The notes under the pieces were generated by a model. It was not told where the DNA came from. It saw only the letters and a list, made by a program, of their open reading frames with translations, and made no database searches. The position numbers and the translations under genes are program-made. Source: Bordetella parapertussis (GTDB lineage Bacteria > Pseudomonadota > Gammaproteobacteria > Burkholderiales > SG8-41). Taken from it: DNA of 64,000 bases. This document shows, one piece after another, positions 35,719 to 45,027 of this stretch; the first letter of the stretch is position 1; every line of letters begins with the position of its first letter. The stretch covers positions 26,354 through 90,353 of the forward strand of contig CAMATZ010000020.1 in NCBI GenBank assembly GCA_945861275.1, given 5' to 3'.

Positions 35719-36717
35719 CTACGGCTTGACCAAGCCCAAAACAGTATACAACGCCTTCATTTGCGCATACTCCGTCTGCCAGTGTTTGAGCGTGGCGGCG
35801 CTGTTGCGGTAGCCGTCACCCGCCTGGCTGCGCTCGATTTCCTTTGCCCATTCGCGATCTTTGACGACACGCGCCGTCAAGCTGTCCCAGAACGCAATCT
35901 GCGCCGCGCTCATGCCTTTGGGGCCGGCGAGCCCGCGCCACACCTCGACGGCGCTGTTCACGCCGAGTTCGCTCCAAGTCGGCACGTCCGCGAGTTCGCC
36001 GCTCAAGCGCCGTGGCGCGCCGAGCGCGATGATTCTGATCCTGCCGGCACGCAATTGCTCGATCACGGAAGACACCGGCGAGGAGATGCCATCGACGTGG
36101 CCGCCGAGCAGCGCCGTCATCGATTCACCGCCCGAGCCAAATGTCACTTGGCGCAGGCGTTTTACCTCCACGCCCGCCGTCACCATGGCATGCGCGAATG
36201 AAGCCTGTGTCGCGCCGCCCACGCCGGTGCCCACAGCCACGGAAAATGCGAGCGGGTCCTTTCTGAGACGGGCGATCCACTCCCGTGCACTGGTGACCGG
36301 CGAATCCGCGCGCACTGACAACGACACGGCTTCCACCACCAGAGTCGCAAGCGGCGTGAAATCGGTGTGACTGAGCGTGCTGCGCCCCATGATGTGATTG
36401 GTGAGCAGCGACTGTCCGATGATCATGGTGTAGTGCCCATCGCCCGCATGTTGCGCAAGGTAGGCGAGTCCGACGGCGCTGCTGCCGCCGGGTTTGTTGA
36501 GAACCGCGGCGGGCTGGCCGGCGAGCTTCTGCTCCTGCATGACCCGCGCGAGCGTGCGCCCGGTGCGATCCAGCGCGCCGCCGGCGGTGGTGCCGATGAT
36601 GATTTCAAGCGGGCGCTCGGGTTTCCACCCCTGTGCGTGGGTCGCGGCGGCAACCAGCATCAACACCGCCGCTAACGTATGCGCGCGGGCTACGGCTACG
36701 ATGCGAGCGTTGCGCAT
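35719..36717 (-). CDS. Divergent Bug/TctC-like receptor
   Basis: A 332-residue exported binding protein of the same subgroup as 18126-19133: SLLTNHIMGRSTLSHTDFTP, ADVPTWSELG and PKGMSAAQIAFW repeat that protein's arrangement. The ligand loop is GTTAGGALD, DNRPG is LNKPGG, and DGHYTMI replaces PDGYTLL. Signal peptide about 1-29 from ATG 36717 (AAATHAQGW). It begins 4 bases after the carboxymuconolactone decarboxylase stop, so the two are almost certainly one operon. Confidence 0.88.
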   Translation of the reverse strand: MRNARIVAVARAHTLAAVLMLVAAATHAQGWKPERPLEIIIGTTAGGALDRTGRTLARVMQEQKLAGQPAAVLNKPGGSSAVGLAYLAQHAGDGHYTMIIGQSLLTNHIMGRSTLSHTDFTPLATLVVEAVSLSVRADSPVTSAREWIARLRKDPLAFSVAVGTGVGGATQASFAHAMVTAGVEVKRLRQVTFGSGGESMTALLGGHVDGISSPVSSVIEQLRAGRIRIIALGAPRRLSGELADVPTWSELGVNSAVEVWRGLAGPKGMSAAQIAFWDSLTARVVKDREWAKEIERSQAGDGYRNSAATLKHWQTEYAQMKALYTVLGLVKP

Positions 36718-36721
36718 GAGC

Positions 36722-37114
36722 TTAGCGCCTGGCACGTTTGCCTTCTTCCGCGAACACCTCCTGTGCCACGCGCACCGCATCGCGCATTACCGGCACGCCG
36801 GCGTACACCGCGCACTGCAGCAAAACATCGCGAATCTCGGCTTTGGTGCAGCCGTTGTTGCGCGCCGCGCGGACGTGCGTTTTTAATTCTTCGCGGCATT
36901 TGAGCGCGGTGAGCAGCGCCACGTTGATGAGGCTGCGCGTCTTGCGCGGCAACCCTTTGCCCGACCAGAATTCGCCCCACACATAACGCGTGGTGAATAT
37001 CCGTAGGGGCCGCGAAAAATCATCCTCTTCACGCACGATGGCGGCTTCGCGTCCTGCGCCCAGAACCTCGCGCCGCGTTTTCATGCCTTTTTTGTAAAGC
37101 GCGTCTTTTTTCAT
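36722..37114 (-). CDS. Carboxymuconolactone decarboxylase family protein
   Basis: A 130-residue all-helical protein close to 4-carboxymuconolactone decarboxylase (PcaC) in length and spelling: YVWGEFWSGKGLPRKTRSLI, LKTHVRAARNNGCTKAEI and LLQCAVYAGVP. PcaC converts 4-carboxymuconolactone to the enol-lactone in protocatechuate breakdown. No other pca gene is visible. It leads a two-gene operon with a divergent Bug receptor, so that receptor may import an aromatic breakdown product (inference). Confidence 0.88.
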   Translation of the reverse strand: MKKDALYKKGMKTRREVLGAGREAAIVREEDDFSRPLRIFTTRYVWGEFWSGKGLPRKTRSLINVALLTALKCREELKTHVRAARNNGCTKAEIRDVLLQCAVYAGVPVMRDAVRVAQEVFAEEGKRARR

Positions 37115-37225
37115 TGCCTTTCCTTTTCATGCCGATGCGTTTGCGCGGATGGAATAGCGGGAACAAATGCCTGCTAAGATCGACCGCACGCCTAGTGTAT
37201 TGTCCCTCAAATAACTTTACAGCAC

Positions 37226-37297
37226 GTAGGGCGCAATCCCATTGCGCCGCATGGCTACTTTGCAATTAGCATTCGGCGCAATGGGATTGCGCCCTAC
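37226..37297. repeat. 24-bp inverted repeat, GTAGGGCGCAATCCC family
   Basis: The arm 37226-37249 (GTAGGGCGCAATCCCATTGC, GCCG) is exactly reverse-complementary to 37274-37297, separated by 24 bp. It lies between divergent genes. Its outer GTAGGGCG resembles the element at 11607-11715. Confidence 0.75.
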
Positions 37298-37359
37298 ACG
37301 GGCTCGAATGATTATGACACGCACTGCACGCCGCCGCGCCTGAAGGAGGGTGTTTTTAA

Positions 37360-38340
37360 ATGTCCCGTCTGCGCCAAAACCTTTCGCTTTTGACTACCGG
37401 CATTCTGCTGCTGCTGGCATCCGCATGCGCTGCCCAGCAGTATCCAACCAAACCGATACGCCTGCTGGTAGGTTTCCCGCCCGGCGGCGGCACCGATATC
37501 GTTGCGCGCATCCTCGCACCTAAACTCACGGCCGCGTGGCATCAACAGATCGTCATCGATAATCGCACCGGCGCCACCGGCACCATCGCCGCCGGCGTGG
37601 TGGCGCGTGCCACGCCCGACGGCTACACGCTGCTGATGGGACATGCGAGCACCAACACCATAGCGCCCGCGCTCTACGCCAAGCTGCCGTTTGATCCGCA
37701 GCGGGATTTCACGCCGGTGACACTGGCGGGCTCGGTGCCGCATCTGGTGTCGGTGCATCCATCGGTGCCGGCGCGCAGCATCAAGGAACTGATTGCGCTG
37801 GCGAAGGCCAGCCCCGGCCAGTGGACCACGCCCTCATCCGGTCACGGCAGCATGTCGCATATCGCGGGCGAGGTGTTCAAGCACACCACCGGCACCAACT
37901 TCACCCATGTGCCTTACAAGGGCGCGGGCCTGTCGGTGCAAGACCTGATCGCGGGGCAAGTCAAGGTCAGCTTCGATACCACTGCCGCGGTGATGCCGTT
38001 TGTCAAATCAGGCAAATTGCGCGCACTGGCGGCAGCGGCGCCCCGGCGCTTAAGTTCCCTACCCGATCTGCCGACTGTGACCGAAGCCGGCGTGCCCGGT
38101 TACGTGATGTCGAGCTGGTACGGCGTGTTCGCGCCGGCGGGCACACCGCCTGCGATCGTGCGCGCGCTTCACGCCGAATTAAACCGCGCGCAGGATTTGC
38201 CGGACGTCAAAGCGCACATGGATCACCTCGGCGCGGACGATACGCGCATGCCCACGCCCGAGGCTTTCGCAGCGCTGGTGAAAACGGAGCTGGTGCGCTT
38301 TGCGAATGTGGTGAAGGCGGCGGGCATCCGCATCGAATGA
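37360..38340 (+). CDS. Bug family solute-binding receptor
   Basis: A 326-residue receptor with signal peptide about 1-25 (LLASACAAQQYP, containing a Cys that weakly resembles a lipobox). Landmarks: FPPGGGTD, DNRTGATG, PDGYTLL, VPYKGAG. Its stop faces that of the next Bug gene with only 9 bases between them. The upstream gap contains the inverted repeat 37226-37297, not an obvious promoter. Confidence 0.93.
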   Translation: MSRLRQNLSLLTTGILLLLASACAAQQYPTKPIRLLVGFPPGGGTDIVARILAPKLTAAWHQQIVIDNRTGATGTIAAGVVARATPDGYTLLMGHASTNTIAPALYAKLPFDPQRDFTPVTLAGSVPHLVSVHPSVPARSIKELIALAKASPGQWTTPSSGHGSMSHIAGEVFKHTTGTNFTHVPYKGAGLSVQDLIAGQVKVSFDTTAAVMPFVKSGKLRALAAAAPRRLSSLPDLPTVTEAGVPGYVMSSWYGVFAPAGTPPAIVRALHAELNRAQDLPDVKAHMDHLGADDTRMPTPEAFAALVKTELVRFANVVKAAGIRIE

Positions 38341-38349
38341 TCCTGTGTT

Positions 38350-39312
38350 CTAGCGCGGCTTGATGCCCGCCGCCTGCGCAATCTTGCGGTAACGCTCTGA
38401 ATCCGCGGCCACGAACGCGCGTATTTCCTGTGGCGTGTAGCTCACGATAATACTGGTGCGTGACGCCTGATAAGCCCGTCCTTCCGGGCTTGCCATGGCC
38501 ACCTTGAAACCGTCGTACAGCTTGTTGACGATGGCGTCGGGTGTTTCGCTGCGCACAAAGATCGAGCTCCACGAGTAGCTGACGAATTCAGGAAAGCCGC
38601 TTTCCTTCATGGTCGGCACGTCCGGTAACAGTGGATGGCGTGTATCGGCGGTGAGGGCAAGCGCGCGCATGCGGCCTTCCTTGATCAACGGTGCCGCGCC
38701 GCCGGAATCGATCATGCCCGATGCGATTTGACCGCCGATCACATCGGTCATCACCTGAGAACTGCCCTTGTACGGCACGGGCGTGATGGCAAACCCGTTC
38801 ACCATGCCCAGCCATATGCTCAACAATTCGTACCCGGCCGAGTAGTTGCCCACGGCCAAAGGGACGCCCGTTTTTTTGGTTGCGGCGGCAAACTCCTTAA
38901 GGGTTTTGCTTGGAGAATTTCCCCCTACCACAAACGCGGTCGGCGACAATCCAAACAGGATCACCGGGCGAAACTCCTTCGCCGGGTCATAGGACAGATC
39001 TTTCATCACCACCGGATTAACGCCTATGGTTGACGTGGTGCCCGTCAACAGGGTATAGCCGTCCGCCGCCGCGCTTTTGACCGCCTGCACCGCGATGACG
39101 CCGCTGCCGCCGGGCCGGTTATCGACCACGACACTTTGCCCCCAGAGTTTCGACACCAGTTCGCCGTAAAAACGCGGATTGGCATCGGCACCGCTGCCGG
39201 CGGCAAAGGGCACCACGATGCGCAAGGGTTTCGCCGGGTAGTTCTGTGCCTGCGCGTTGCCGGCTGCCGCCAGCAGTGCTATGCCGAGTATCGTAAACGG
39301 AAACTTCACCAT
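38350..39312 (-). CDS. Bug family solute-binding receptor
   Basis: A 320-residue receptor, convergent with the previous one. ATG 39312 is selected over a frame open for 40 more codons because GTGGAGAAG precedes it and a normal signal peptide follows (about 1-23, GNAQAQNYP). The ligand loop is changed from AGG to FAAGSGAD. Other landmarks: DNRPGGSG, ADGYTLL, VPYKGSS. It shares an upstream region with the divergent bicupin, suggesting joint control. Confidence 0.93.
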   Translation of the reverse strand: MVKFPFTILGIALLAAAGNAQAQNYPAKPLRIVVPFAAGSGADANPRFYGELVSKLWGQSVVVDNRPGGSGVIAVQAVKSAAADGYTLLTGTTSTIGVNPVVMKDLSYDPAKEFRPVILFGLSPTAFVVGGNSPSKTLKEFAAATKKTGVPLAVGNYSAGYELLSIWLGMVNGFAITPVPYKGSSQVMTDVIGGQIASGMIDSGGAAPLIKEGRMRALALTADTRHPLLPDVPTMKESGFPEFVSYSWSSIFVRSETPDAIVNKLYDGFKVAMASPEGRAYQASRTSIIVSYTPQEIRAFVAADSERYRKIAQAAGIKPR

Positions 39313-39450
39313 GACTTCTCCACGTGATGCCATTAAGAAATGAAAATACAATATCACATCCGCATCGAATGATCCCGGGATGAATCCGCCGTGCCATAAT
39401 TGTGCATCCCTCCAGCCACGAAACCCACCCACTCACAGGAGCGCATCACC

Positions 39451-40605
39451 ATGTCGAATCTGACGCCCATCCGCCGCGTGGTTACCGGCAATGACGCGCA
39501 AGGCCGTTCGAAAGTCATGTGGGACGGCCCTGCGCCCAACACGCATGAGGCCTCGCTCGGCTCCGGGCGCGGCCACACCGATATCTGGGTGTGGCACGAA
39601 ACACCGCTGCCGATCAATGGCGCGAGCGATGACGGCAATCTTGGATACATCTTTTCCGGCCCGCCCGGTGGCGGACACTTTCGCGTGGTGCAGGCGCGCG
39701 CCAGGCCCGCGGATTACGTGCGTACAAAAGACCCCGATGTGATTGCGCCGCATGCGCCCAAACCGCGCGAACCCGGCAACGGACTGTGGGATCGCGGCGG
39801 CAATTCGCTCTATGAATCAGCCATGCATAAAACACAAACACTGGATTACGGCATCGTGATCCACAACGAACGCGATCTGGTGCTCGATGACTGCCGCCTG
39901 CCGATGAAGGTCGGCGACATCGTGGTGCAGGTTGGCGCGTGGCATCAATGGTGTTTTCCACTCGGCGCGCAAATGGCCTTCGACATGATCTGGGCCGATT
40001 TCGGTGCAGACGGTAAAGGACTCGCGCACGGCAACGACAAGCCGTTGTCCGCGCCTACGCTGCCGCCCGGCGTGAAGCCCGCGCGGCGCATCGTCACCAT
40101 CGACCGCACCGAAGGCCGTGGCGAGCTGGTCGGCGACACCGCCGCGCCCGATGTGCGGCTTGATCCGGCACGCCCCGGTTATGCCGCGCACCGCCTGTGG
40201 GTGGCCGCTGGGCACCCGGCAAAAATGGTGTACGAAACGCTGCAGCTGCCGCACACCATCGAGCCGCCGCTGCGCGGCAGTGTGTGCCGGGTGATTGATT
40301 TTCCACCCGATGCCACTTGGAAAAGCAAAGTCGGCGCCGCCGAAGTCGCGGCCTTTTTCAAAGCCATGGGTTCACCCGGTGCCTCGACTTATTCCGCAAC
40401 CGCGCCGCATCCCTATATGCAAAAAACCCGCACCGTGGATTTTTGTTGTGTGCTCGAAGGCCACATCACGCTGGTGCTCGACACCCAGGAAGTCGCCATG
40501 AAGGCCGGTGAAATCGCCGTGCTGCGCGGCGCTAACCATGCGTGGAGCAATCGTTCGGCCAAACCCGCGCGGATATCGGTGTGCACGCACGACGGCAAGC
40601 TGTAA
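39451..40605 (+). CDS. Bicupin (two cupin-like halves)
   Basis: A 384-residue protein with two related halves. Each begins with a similar segment, RRVVTGNDAQGRSKVMWDG and later RRIVTIDRTEGRGELVGD, and ends in a cupin barrel: VLDDCRLPMKVGDIVVQVGA with WHQW in the first, VLEGHITLVLDTQEVAMKAG with NHAWSN in the second. The single cupin at 25065-25535 has the same leader, so this gene probably arose by duplication and fusion of such a unit. Metal ligands are only partly kept. Role unknown. ATG 39451 follows CAGGAG. Confidence 0.82.
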   Translation: MSNLTPIRRVVTGNDAQGRSKVMWDGPAPNTHEASLGSGRGHTDIWVWHETPLPINGASDDGNLGYIFSGPPGGGHFRVVQARARPADYVRTKDPDVIAPHAPKPREPGNGLWDRGGNSLYESAMHKTQTLDYGIVIHNERDLVLDDCRLPMKVGDIVVQVGAWHQWCFPLGAQMAFDMIWADFGADGKGLAHGNDKPLSAPTLPPGVKPARRIVTIDRTEGRGELVGDTAAPDVRLDPARPGYAAHRLWVAAGHPAKMVYETLQLPHTIEPPLRGSVCRVIDFPPDATWKSKVGAAEVAAFFKAMGSPGASTYSATAPHPYMQKTRTVDFCCVLEGHITLVLDTQEVAMKAGEIAVLRGANHAWSNRSAKPARISVCTHDGKL

Positions 40606-40616
40606 CGGCGAAGGGC

Positions 40617-40775
40617 TTTTTGCCACAGATTTACACAGATGAACACAGATTAAAAACACGTTTAAAAACAGACAGTTACGTCGTTTAGTCTCTGCGTGGA
40701 ATCATAATGCAATTTCTCTGTCCTTAATTCGGGGGTATCTGTGTTCATCTGTGTTCATCTGTGGCTAAAAAAGTT
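40617..40775. repeat. CACAGAT/ATCTGTG inverted repeat overlapping a gene start
   Basis: The left arm TTTTTGCCACAGAT plus TACACAGATGAACACAGATT (40617-40651) faces the right arm TATCTGTGTTCATCTGTG with GCTAAAAAAG (40738-40775). The right arm includes the apparent start codon and first eleven codons of the Bug gene at 40741. A copy of the AT-rich motif (40661-40683) lies between the arms. Confidence 0.75.
40661..40683 (+). promoter_or_regulatory. Recurrent AT-rich motif (copy 3 of 5)
   Basis: TTTAAAAACAGACAGTTACG matches the pattern at 431-455 and lies 58 bp before the Bug start. Confidence 0.35.
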
Positions 40776-41727
40776 TTTGACGTTAAGTTCTATCGTAGCG
40801 ACAATGTTTGCTACTGGCGTGACGGCGCAATCCTATCCAGCAAAATCGATACGCATGGTGGTGCCGTATGCGCCCGGCGGTGGGGTGGACATCATCGCGC
40901 GCGCCACCGCGCAGGAACTCGCCAGGCGCGTGGGCCAGCAGATCGTCGTCGATAATCGCACCGGTGCCGGCGGTAATGTTGGCTCCGATGCGGTTGCCAA
41001 AGCGGCGCCCGACGGTTACACCTTGCTGATGGCGTCACCCGCAAACACCATCAATCCCAGCCTCTATGCGAAGATGCCGTACGAGCCGATGCGCGACTTG
41101 GTGGCGGTGGCGTTGATCGCGTCGGTGCCCTCGGTGCTGCTCGCCAATCGCTCGCTGCCCGTGGCAAACGTAAAACAACTGGTGGCGCTGGCAAAAGCCA
41201 AGCCGGGCGCGCTCACCTATGGTTCGGGTGGCAGCGGCAGCACCGAACATCTCGCGGGCGAAATGTTCAAGTCGTTCGCGGGCGTTGACATGCTGCATGT
41301 CCCGTACAAAGGCGGCGCGCAGGTGCTGACCGATGTCATCGGCGGGCATATCGCGCTGATGTTCGTCAATCAGGTGTTCGCGTTGCCGCACATTCAGGGC
41401 GGCAAAGTCAAAGCACTCGCGGTGGCGGGCACTGCGCGCTCGCCGTCGCTGCCCGAGGTGCCGACTTTTGTCGAAGCGGGATTCAGGGATTTCGTGGTCT
41501 CGGTGTGGTGGGGTGTGATGGGTCCCGCAGCGATGCCCAAAGACATCGTCAATCAACTCAATCGCGAAATCGTCGCGGGCTTGTCGTCGCTGGAAATGAA
41601 GGAGCGGCTGCACAACATGAGCGCACAGCCTATCGGCGGCACGCCCGAACAGTTCAGCGCATTTTTCGCCGCCGAGACCAAACGCTGGGCGCCGATTGTG
41701 AAAGCTTCGGGCGCGCGGGCGGATTGA
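40741..41727 (+). CDS. Bug family solute-binding receptor with repeat-derived start
   Basis: A receptor of up to 328 residues. From GTG 40741 it starts FICVHLWLKKFLTLSSIVAT, and the first eleven codons come from the arm of an inverted repeat. The only internal ATG (40804-40806) leaves too little for a signal peptide, so the repeat appears to supply both start and n-region; a TTG at 40777 is another choice. Mature part near QSYPAKSIR. Landmarks: YAPGGGVD, DNRTGAGG, PDGYTLL, VPYKGGA. It is followed two bases later by another Bug gene. Confidence 0.88.
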   Translation: MFICVHLWLKKFLTLSSIVATMFATGVTAQSYPAKSIRMVVPYAPGGGVDIIARATAQELARRVGQQIVVDNRTGAGGNVGSDAVAKAAPDGYTLLMASPANTINPSLYAKMPYEPMRDLVAVALIASVPSVLLANRSLPVANVKQLVALAKAKPGALTYGSGGSGSTEHLAGEMFKSFAGVDMLHVPYKGGAQVLTDVIGGHIALMFVNQVFALPHIQGGKVKALAVAGTARSPSLPEVPTFVEAGFRDFVVSVWWGVMGPAAMPKDIVNQLNREIVAGLSSLEMKERLHNMSAQPIGGTPEQFSAFFAAETKRWAPIVKASGARAD

Positions 41728-41729
41728 TT

Positions 41730-42695
41730 ATGAACAACACCTTTGCAGGCGCGCTGCTAGTCGCGCTGAGCGCTTTAGCGCAATCCGCCGCAGCCCAAAC
41801 CTACCCCGCAAAACCCATACGCATCATCGTACCGCTTGCCGCCGGCGGGCCGGGAGACGTGTTGACGCGCGCGATGGGCCAGAAGCTCGCCGAACTAACC
41901 GGCCAGCCGGTGGTGATCGACAATCGTCCCGGCGCGAACACCAATGTGGGTAGTGAGGCTGCCGCCAAGGCGCCCGCCGACGGCTACACTCTGCTCTCCA
42001 CCGCCAATCCGCTGACCACCAATCCGAGTTTGTATCCGGCGCTGCCTTATGACCCGATCCGCGATTTCGCGCCGATCACGCTGATCGGCCTGACGCCGCT
42101 GCTGTTGGTGGTTCATCCCTCATTGCCGGTCAAGTCGGCGAAAGACCTGATCGCGCTGGCGAAATCGAAGCCCGGGCAACTCAATTATGGTTCCGCCGGC
42201 AATGGCAGTGCACTGCATCTCGCCGGTGAAATGTTCAACAGCCTCGCGCGCGTGAAGCTGGTGCATGTGCCGTACAAAGGCGTGACCAACGCCTTCAGCG
42301 ATCTGCTCGGCGGCCAGATTTCGATCATGTTTCCCGGTGCGCCGATTGCGCTGCCGCAGGTCAGGGCCGGCAAGCTGCGTGCACTCGGCACCACCGGCGC
42401 TGCGCGTATGGCGGCAGCGCTCGAACTGCCGCCGATCAGCGAATCGGGTTTGCCGGGCTACGAGGTTTCGGTGTGGTACGGCGTGCTGGCGCCTGCGGGC
42501 ACGCCGGCGGCGGTGATTTCGCGGCTGCATGCGGAAATCAGCAAAATCGTACAGCTGCAAGACATCAGGGAGCGCTGGGCGGCACTCGGGGCGGCGCCGC
42601 TGCACAACACGCCCGAACAGTTTGCCGCGTTTTTAAAAGCGGATGTCGGCAAATGGGCGAAGGTGGTACGTGAAGCGGGCGTGAAGATCGACTGA
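41730..42695 (+). CDS. Bug family solute-binding receptor
   Basis: A 321-residue receptor whose ATG lies two bases after the previous stop, so the two receptors form a tandem operon. Signal peptide about 1-22 (QSAAAQTYP). Landmarks: LAAGGPGD, DNRPGANT, ADGYTLL, VPYKGVT. The two neighbours share fold but differ widely in sequence, so this is not a recent duplication and they likely bind different ligands. Confidence 0.93.
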   Translation: MNNTFAGALLVALSALAQSAAAQTYPAKPIRIIVPLAAGGPGDVLTRAMGQKLAELTGQPVVIDNRPGANTNVGSEAAAKAPADGYTLLSTANPLTTNPSLYPALPYDPIRDFAPITLIGLTPLLLVVHPSLPVKSAKDLIALAKSKPGQLNYGSAGNGSALHLAGEMFNSLARVKLVHVPYKGVTNAFSDLLGGQISIMFPGAPIALPQVRAGKLRALGTTGAARMAAALELPPISESGLPGYEVSVWYGVLAPAGTPAAVISRLHAEISKIVQLQDIRERWAALGAAPLHNTPEQFAAFLKADVGKWAKVVREAGVKID

Positions 42696-42865
42696 TCACC
42701 ACGCAGCTGCAGGTGGAATCAGCAGGTGGACCAGTCACGGACGGGACGGTGGGATGCCGCATACGCGAAGCTGTTGCAGCCCGTGTGCAAGATTTTCGAC
42801 ACCGGCCAGGTTGGGTGAAAAAGTAATTTGAAATTCCAATAGCCGACGATTTTAGGGAGAGTTTT

Positions 42866-43864
42866 ATGCTAAAGACGAAGCCAACTACCAGCGGTTGCAT
42901 AATAATCGGCGCGATGCTTGCGCTGTCGCCGTTCACCGTCCGCGCGCAGACCGATAGCGCGGCAGCCGGTTATCCCGCCAAACCGGTGCGCCTGGTGGTC
43001 GGGTTTACACCCGGCAGCGCGACCGATGTCACCGCGCGCATTTTTGCGCAAAAATTCACCGAGGCCTGGGGAGTGCCGGTCACGGTGGAAAACGTTCCCG
43101 GCGTCGGTGGCGCGGTCGGGGTCGCGCGGGTCGTGAAGTCGCCGCCGGACGGTTACACGCTGATGTACTCGGGCAATGGCGCACTGACCATCCTGCCGAC
43201 GCTGCAAAGCAAACCGCTCTACGATGTGGTGCGCGACCTGATACCGGTTTCGATGCTGCTTACCATGCCGAGCATCCTCGCCGTCAACAATGACCTGCCG
43301 GTGAAGACGCTTCAGGAATTCATCAAGTACGCTAAGGATCCCTCCAGAAAGCTCTCCTACGCCTCGCCGGGCGCCGGTACGCCGCAACACATCGCGGGCG
43401 AACTGCTGAAGACTCTGGCAGGATTAGATATGACGCATATCCCGTATAAGGGCGCAATCTTCACCGACGTGATCGGCGGCCGCGTGGCGATGACCTTGCA
43501 GAACGCCGGCGCCATCCTGCCGGTGGTGCGAGACGGCAGGTTGCGCGGGCTCGCGGTGACCTCGCTCAAGCGCTCGCCGAACATGCCCGAACTGCCGACC
43601 ATCGCGGAATCCGGATTTCCGGGTTTCGAAGCGGTGTCGTGGTTTGCGCTGCTGGCGCCGGCGGGCGCGCCGGCGGGCATCCTCGCCAAAGTGCATCAGG
43701 AATCAATGAAGGTGATTGCGAATCCCGAACTGCGCGCCCGTTTCGCACAACTCGGTCTGGATACCACCGGCAAAGGATCCGACGAGGTAGCCGCGATCAT
43801 CAAGTCGGACATCGACAAATGGGCCAAGGTGATCAAGGATGCGGGAATCACCATGACCGATTAG
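42866..43864 (+). CDS. Bug family solute-binding receptor
   Basis: A 332-residue receptor with strong ribosome site AGGGAGAG. Signal peptide about 1-26 (FTVRAQTDS). The ligand loop is FTPGSATD and the following segments ENVPGVGG, PDGYTLM and IPYKGAI; the YKG region is one residue shorter than in most copies. It is 170 bases after the tandem pair, with nothing recognisable between. Confidence 0.92.
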   Translation: MLKTKPTTSGCIIIGAMLALSPFTVRAQTDSAAAGYPAKPVRLVVGFTPGSATDVTARIFAQKFTEAWGVPVTVENVPGVGGAVGVARVVKSPPDGYTLMYSGNGALTILPTLQSKPLYDVVRDLIPVSMLLTMPSILAVNNDLPVKTLQEFIKYAKDPSRKLSYASPGAGTPQHIAGELLKTLAGLDMTHIPYKGAIFTDVIGGRVAMTLQNAGAILPVVRDGRLRGLAVTSLKRSPNMPELPTIAESGFPGFEAVSWFALLAPAGAPAGILAKVHQESMKVIANPELRARFAQLGLDTTGKGSDEVAAIIKSDIDKWAKVIKDAGITMTD

Positions 43865-44000
43865 CGAGTCACAATCCGCTTTGCCGTTGCAGATTGCTGC
43901 CGCATTGTAGTGGCAGATTTTCATAGTAGTCTCGGTGATGGGGGCCGTGAATTATGGCTAAATGATTGTGGCGGCCGGTTGCAAAAGCGATGTTGAAGTT

Positions 44001-44984
44001 CTACTCCCCGCGCAAGCCCGCCTGTTTCACAATAGGCGCCCACTTCGCGATTTCGGCGCGGATCGCAGCGGCAAACTGATCCGGCGTATCGGCGATTACG
44101 TCATACGCTTCGCCGCGCAAGCGCTGCTGCACCTCGGGCGTTTTCAAAATTCTCAGCAGCTCACCGTGCAAGCGCTCAATGATGGCGCGCGGCGTTGCGG
44201 CGGGTGCCAGCATGCCGTACCACGCACCGCCTTCAAAGCCGGGCAGCCCTGATGCGGCCACCGTGGGCACTTCCGGCATCACCGCCGACCGCTGCAAGCT
44301 GGCCACGGCGAGTGCACGCAAGCGGCCCGCTTTCACCTGCGGCGCAGACTGCGCCACGTTGCCGAACGACAACGATACTTCGCCGCTGATCACCGCGGTG
44401 ACAGCGGGGGCGTTGCCTTTGTAGGGCACCACGATCACATCGATACCGGCCGTTCTTTTGAACAGTTCCGCCGCCAGTTGCGACGGGCTGCCGCCAAACG
44501 ACCAGGTGATTTCGCCGGGCCGCGTGCGCGCCAGCGCGATGAGTTCTTTGACGCCGCGCGCCGGCAGCGAAGGGTGCGCAATCAGCAAAAAGGGCGCGAA
44601 GCCAAAGCGCGTCACCGGCGCGAAATCTTTCACCGTGTCGTACGGCAGTTTGGCAAACAGGCTGGCGTTGATGCCGTGGGTGCCGTTGGTCGCCATGCCC
44701 AGCGTGTAGCCATCGGGCACGGCGCGCGCCGTGAGTTCCGCGCCGACCACGCCATTCGCACCCGCGCGATGATCCACAATCAACTGCTGCCCCCAGGCTT
44801 CGGTCAGTTTTTGACCGATGGTGCGCACCAGAAAATCGCTGGGGCCGCCGGGACCGAAGGGCACGATCACGCGGATGGGTTTGCTGGGGTACTGTTGCGC
44901 GAGGCTGATGGACGCGCAAAACGTGAAGCCTGCCAACATCAGGCCATTCTGGATGTGGAGCCGTAACATTTTCAGCGAACCCAT
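44001..44984 (-). CDS. Bug family solute-binding receptor
   Basis: A 327-residue receptor from ATG 44984 (ATG 44969 and a TTG at 44993 are alternatives; none has a clear ribosome site). Signal peptide ends SISLAQQYP. Landmarks: FGPGGPSD, DHRAGANG, PDGYTLG, VPYKGNA. Upstream lie a near-perfect 27-bp hairpin (45028-45087), an AT-rich motif (45134-45159) and the end of the selenoprotein gene. Confidence 0.92.
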   Translation of the reverse strand: MGSLKMLRLHIQNGLMLAGFTFCASISLAQQYPSKPIRVIVPFGPGGPSDFLVRTIGQKLTEAWGQQLIVDHRAGANGVVGAELTARAVPDGYTLGMATNGTHGINASLFAKLPYDTVKDFAPVTRFGFAPFLLIAHPSLPARGVKELIALARTRPGEITWSFGGSPSQLAAELFKRTAGIDVIVVPYKGNAPAVTAVISGEVSLSFGNVAQSAPQVKAGRLRALAVASLQRSAVMPEVPTVAASGLPGFEGGAWYGMLAPAATPRAIIERLHGELLRILKTPEVQQRLRGEAYDVIADTPDQFAAAIRAEIAKWAPIVKQAGLRGE

Positions 44985-45027
44985 AAAAGGCAATTAGCCA
45001 CAGAGCACAGAAGAAGCCCTACCACTT

